Below, one piece after another: positions 61,757-64,000 of a DNA stretch of 64,000 bases. The notes under the pieces were generated by a model that was not told the origin of the DNA, did not search any database, and saw only the letters and a list, made by a program, of their open reading frames with translations. Source of the stretch: Alphaproteobacteria bacterium (GTDB lineage: Bacteria > Pseudomonadota > Alphaproteobacteria > Sphingomonadales > Kordiimonadaceae); NCBI GenBank assembly GCA_006226495.1, contig SBGU01000060.1:16249-80248 (forward strand), read 5' to 3'. The position numbers and the translations under genes are program-made. Numbering within the stretch: the first letter of the stretch is position 1; every line of letters begins with the position of its first letter.

Positions 61757-61990
61757 ATGTCGAGCCAACAATTCGGCGCCACCGGCCCCCTGCCGGCCGC
61801 CGGGGCCAATGTGCCCGCTTATGAAAACGCCGCCCTCGGGCCGGCGCGCCCCCGCAGCAGCAGGGCGCACACACGCCACAACACCGGCCGCCGCAGCCGT
61901 TACGCCCCTGCGGGCCAGGGCAACAGTGCCGTCACCTACATGAACCTGATCGGCGTCAGCGCCTTTGTGGTCTATCTGTTCCTGATCTGA
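61757..61990 (+). CDS. Small Arg-rich protein with C-terminal membrane helix
   Basis: This 77-residue open frame has a GAGAGGA ribosome-binding site 8 nt upstream of its ATG. The first ~55 residues are hydrophilic, rich in Gly, Ala, Pro and Arg (ARPRSSRAHTRHNTGRRSRY), and the last ~18 (YMNLIGVSAFVVYLFLI) form a single membrane helix ending the chain, so it looks like a tail-anchored protein. I do not recognise a family. The predicted promoter and the duplicated hairpin cassettes upstream support its being expressed. It stops short of the repeat array. Confidence 0.55.
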   Translation: MSSQQFGATGPLPAAGANVPAYENAALGPARPRSSRAHTRHNTGRRSRYAPAGQGNSAVTYMNLIGVSAFVVYLFLI

Positions 61991-62016
61991 GGATCGGCCC
62001 AAAACCAGCCCCTCCC

Positions 62017-62109
62017 CCGTTCGGGCTGAGCCTGTCGAAGCCCGGGCCGTGGCGCCGGATCGGATACCGAGTCCCGTTTCCCGCCCTTCGACAAGCTCAG
62101 GGCGAGCGG
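62017..62109 (+). repeat. ~100-bp TIR element, copy 4
   Basis: Left end CCGTTCGGGCTGAGCC..., right end ...GCCCTTCGACAAGCTCAGGG with GAGCGG. This copy is shorter (93 bp) because of a different interior. Confidence 0.78.
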
Positions 62110-62189
62110 CGGAGAGTTGGCTAACCCCTCTTGTTCCCTAGACATGGCGTGGCAGGTGCGAACCCCACCGTCCACCCACCACCCCACCG

Positions 62190-62290
62190 CCGTTCGGGCT
62201 GAGCCTGTCGAAGCCCGGGCCGCGGGGTAGTGGCGGTTCCGGCAAAACCCGGCCCGGCATCCTGCCCTTCGACAGGCTCAGGGCGAACGG
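62190..62290 (+). repeat. ~100-bp TIR element, copy 5
   Basis: This is a full-length copy with perfect CCGTTCG/CGAACGG termini. Its interior (GGGGTAGTGGCGGTTCCGGC...) is almost identical to copy 7 on the other side of chrA. Confidence 0.8.
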
Positions 62291-62361
62291 CGGAGAACGC
62301 CCCTCGTTCCTCAGACATGGCGTGGCAGGTGTGAACACCACCATCCACCCAGCCCCCTCTC

Positions 62362-62391
62362 CCGTTCGGGCTGAGCCTGTCGAAGCCCGGG
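62362..62391 (+). repeat. ~100-bp TIR element, copy 6, single end
   Basis: Only the left end (CCGTTCGGGCTGAGCCTGTC...) is present, 25 bp before the chrA stop; the remainder is missing, so this is a truncated copy. Confidence 0.7.
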
Positions 62392-62416
62392 CCGCGGGGC
62401 TGCGGCATAGCCCCCG

Positions 62417-63784
62417 TCACCCCAGCAAGGCCGGGAACAGGGCGGTGAGGGCAAGGCCTGCGGCGGCGGCGGCGAGGATGACCTGGATCACGCTGCGGCG
62501 GAAGCGCAGGAGCGCCACAAGCGCCGCGATGGCGATGCTGGCGGCGAGCAGGTCGGCGCCACCGGCCGGACCCGCGGGCCAGATGACATGGAAGCCGAAA
62601 AACAGCGCCAGGTTCAGGATCACCCCCACCACGGCGGCGGTGATGGCGGTCAGGGGCGCGGTGAAGGCGACGGCACCATGGGTTGCTTCCACCAGCGGGC
62701 CACCGGCCAGGATGAAAATGAAGGAGGGCAGGAAGGTGAACCAGGTCACCAAAAGCGCGCACGCCACACCCGCGAGCGCCGGGGCGTCGGCACCGAACAC
62801 GGCTTTGGTGTAACCGCCGACAAAAGCCACGAACACCACCACCATGATCAGCGGCCCCGGTGTGGTTTCCCCGAGCGCGAGACCGTCGATCATCTGCACC
62901 GGCGACAGCCAGCCGAAACTGCCGACCGCGCCCTGGTAGATATAGGACAGAACCGCATAGGCGCCGCCGAAGGTGAGGAACGCGGCCTTGGTGAAAAACC
63001 AGCCCATCTGCGTGATTGTATGGTCGGGGCCAAGGGCCACCAGCAGCCCGCCCATGGGCACACACCAGAGCAGCGCCCCGACGGCGAGCACAAACGCCAG
63101 CCGGCCGGCCCGGAACCGCGCGTGTGCGGGCGGCGGCGTATCGTCGTCAATGATTGCGGCGCCATAATCCTTGCCGCCACCACCCGCGTGCCCGCCGGCA
63201 TGGAAGGCCGCGGGCCGCAACCGCCCGCCCGCATAACCCAGAAGCCCCGCGCCCAGCACAATCAGCGGAAACGGCAGGCCCAGCGCGAAGATGGCGACAA
63301 AGGCCCCGGCGGCGATGGCCCATAGCCAGCCATTCCTGAGCGTGCGTGCGCCGATGCGGTAGGCGGCCTGCAGCACAACCGCCACCACGGCGGGTTTTAT
63401 GCCGTAAAACAGCCCGGCCACCAGGCCGGTATCGCCAAACGCCATATAGGCCCACGAGAGCAGGATCAGGAGGCCGAGCGACGGCAACACAAATAGCGCG
63501 CCGGCGATAATGCCGCCCCAGGTGCGGTGCATCAGCCAGCCAAGATAGGTGGCCAGTTGCTGGGCCTCGGGCCCCGGCAACAGCATGCAATAATTGAGCG
63601 CATGCAGGAAACGGCGCTCGGAAATCCAGCGCCGGCGTTCAACCAGTTCCTCATGCATGATGGCGATCTGCCCGGCCGGCCCGCCGAAGCTGATGAAACC
63701 GAGCCTGAGCCAGAAGCGCACGGCCTCGGCAAAAGCGATGCCTGCCGCCGGCCCGGCTTCGGCGCCTTGTTGCCCCTTGCCCAT
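62417..63784 (-). CDS. chrA: Chromate transporter, two-domain ChrA
   Basis: The 455-residue protein has the two homologous CHR domains of long ChrA proteins: the first with RLGFISFGGPAGQIAIMHEE and MLLPGPEAQQLATYLGW, the second with AAFLTFGGAYAVLSYIYQGA and GLALGETTPGPLIMVVVF. A His/Gly-rich hydrophilic linker (HAGGHAGGGGKDYG) joins them. ChrA expels chromate using the proton gradient. GGAGG precedes the ATG at 63784. The gene is flanked on both sides by directly repeated ~100-bp TIR elements, so it may be duplicated, deleted or moved by recombination between them. Confidence 0.93.
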   Translation of the reverse strand: MGKGQQGAEAGPAAGIAFAEAVRFWLRLGFISFGGPAGQIAIMHEELVERRRWISERRFLHALNYCMLLPGPEAQQLATYLGWLMHRTWGGIIAGALFVLPSLGLLILLSWAYMAFGDTGLVAGLFYGIKPAVVAVVLQAAYRIGARTLRNGWLWAIAAGAFVAIFALGLPFPLIVLGAGLLGYAGGRLRPAAFHAGGHAGGGGKDYGAAIIDDDTPPPAHARFRAGRLAFVLAVGALLWCVPMGGLLVALGPDHTITQMGWFFTKAAFLTFGGAYAVLSYIYQGAVGSFGWLSPVQMIDGLALGETTPGPLIMVVVFVAFVGGYTKAVFGADAPALAGVACALLVTWFTFLPSFIFILAGGPLVEATHGAVAFTAPLTAITAAVVGVILNLALFFGFHVIWPAGPAGGADLLAASIAIAALVALLRFRRSVIQVILAAAAAGLALTALFPALLG

Positions 63785-63905
63785 GTTTGCCTCCGTTCCC
63801 GCCTGCCCCATGCGCGACCGCAGGGGCACGCTGCATTGTCTGCAGGGCCGTCAGCGAAAAGCAACAGAAATGCGTATCAACCACGCCGCCAGCCACTTCG
63901 CCTCC

Positions 63906-64000
63906 CCGTTCGGGCTGAGCCTGTCGAAGCCCGGGTCGTGGGGTAGTGGCGGTTCCGGCAAAAGCCGGCCCGGCATCCTGCCCTTCGACAGGCTCAGGGC
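63906..64000 (+). repeat. ~100-bp TIR element, copy 7 (cut by window end)
   Basis: The left end and interior match copy 5 almost base for base; the right terminus is cut off by the window edge at ...AGGCTCAGGGC. Confidence 0.78.

Larger units (their letters stand above)
61991..62416. other. Repeat-filled spacer downstream of chrA
   Basis: It contains two full and one truncated ~100-bp TIR elements, separated by a related linker (AGACATGGCGTGGCAGGTG) that occurs twice, so the element and linker were duplicated in tandem with a period of about 173 bp. No gene is seen. Confidence 0.75.

Overview
The window reads as a chromosomal segment of a GC-rich (roughly 63-65% by eye) Gram-negative bacterium, most likely an alphaproteobacterium. 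The best evidence is two exact GAAC-N7-GAAC boxes, the alphaproteobacterial LexA operator, at imuA and at a ycaQ-type glycosylase gene. An imuA-imuB-dnaE2 mutasome, TonB-dependent receptors, a TPR-sulfotransferase and numerous exported peptidases fit the same group. I cannot name the order. There are no rRNA, tRNA, CRISPR, phage or transposase genes. I count 43 protein genes, one running off the left edge.

Layout. 1-4.6 kb: a tightly coupled pair (unknown exported protein and an aspartoacylase/succinylglutamate desuccinylase homologue), an array of palindromic repeats, then rimB-rimK. 5-7.7 kb: aidB and glucokinase, convergent. 8-14.2 kb: a copper/silver efflux operon (small Cys/Met/His-rich exported protein, cusC-, cusB- and cusA-like genes) behind a CueR-type promoter that appears to give a leaderless mRNA. 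14.3-17.3 kb: astB, astA and an Lrp-type regulator (arginine succinyltransferase pathway, first two steps only). 17.4-24.3 kb: dnaE2-imuB-imuA and a YcaQ-type DNA glycosylase, each with a LexA box over its -10 region. 24.4-29.6 kb: a GH97 alpha-glucosidase, NhaC, YceI and cytochrome b561. 29.7-43.1 kb: exported peptidases and hydrolases (M20, amidohydrolase, S10, P1, S9, a propeller-CehA fusion) with a TauE/SafE transporter and a trimethylamine/histamine dehydrogenase-like flavoprotein. 43.1-50.1 kb: an omega-amino-acid catabolic set (aminotransferase, CoA-transferase A/B, aldehyde dehydrogenase, divergent IclR regulator, second aminotransferase). 50.2-54.7 kb: TonB receptor and TPR-sulfotransferase. 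55-61.3 kb: DUF502 protein, then an RND multidrug pump and its TetR regulator, with operators in the -35/-10 spacers. 61.4-64 kb: an unusual intergenic hairpin cluster, a small tail-anchored protein, and chrA between direct copies of a ~100-bp palindromic element.

How it fits together: much of the window is about taking in and degrading peptides, amino acids and glucans (TonB receptor, peptidases, arginine and omega-amino-acid catabolism, GH97 plus glucokinase, whose promoters share a TTGACAGCGC block) and about stress (SOS mutagenesis and crosslink repair, AidB, Cu/Ag, chromate and drug efflux).

The least explained signals are non-coding. One is a 16-bp palindrome, TGTTGCATCTGCAACA, present twice in one spacer beside a second hairpin whose arms differ in sequence but still pair, and again inside coding sequence. 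The other is a ~100-bp element with 27-bp terminal inverted repeats in six or seven copies, whose stems covary around a constant loop.
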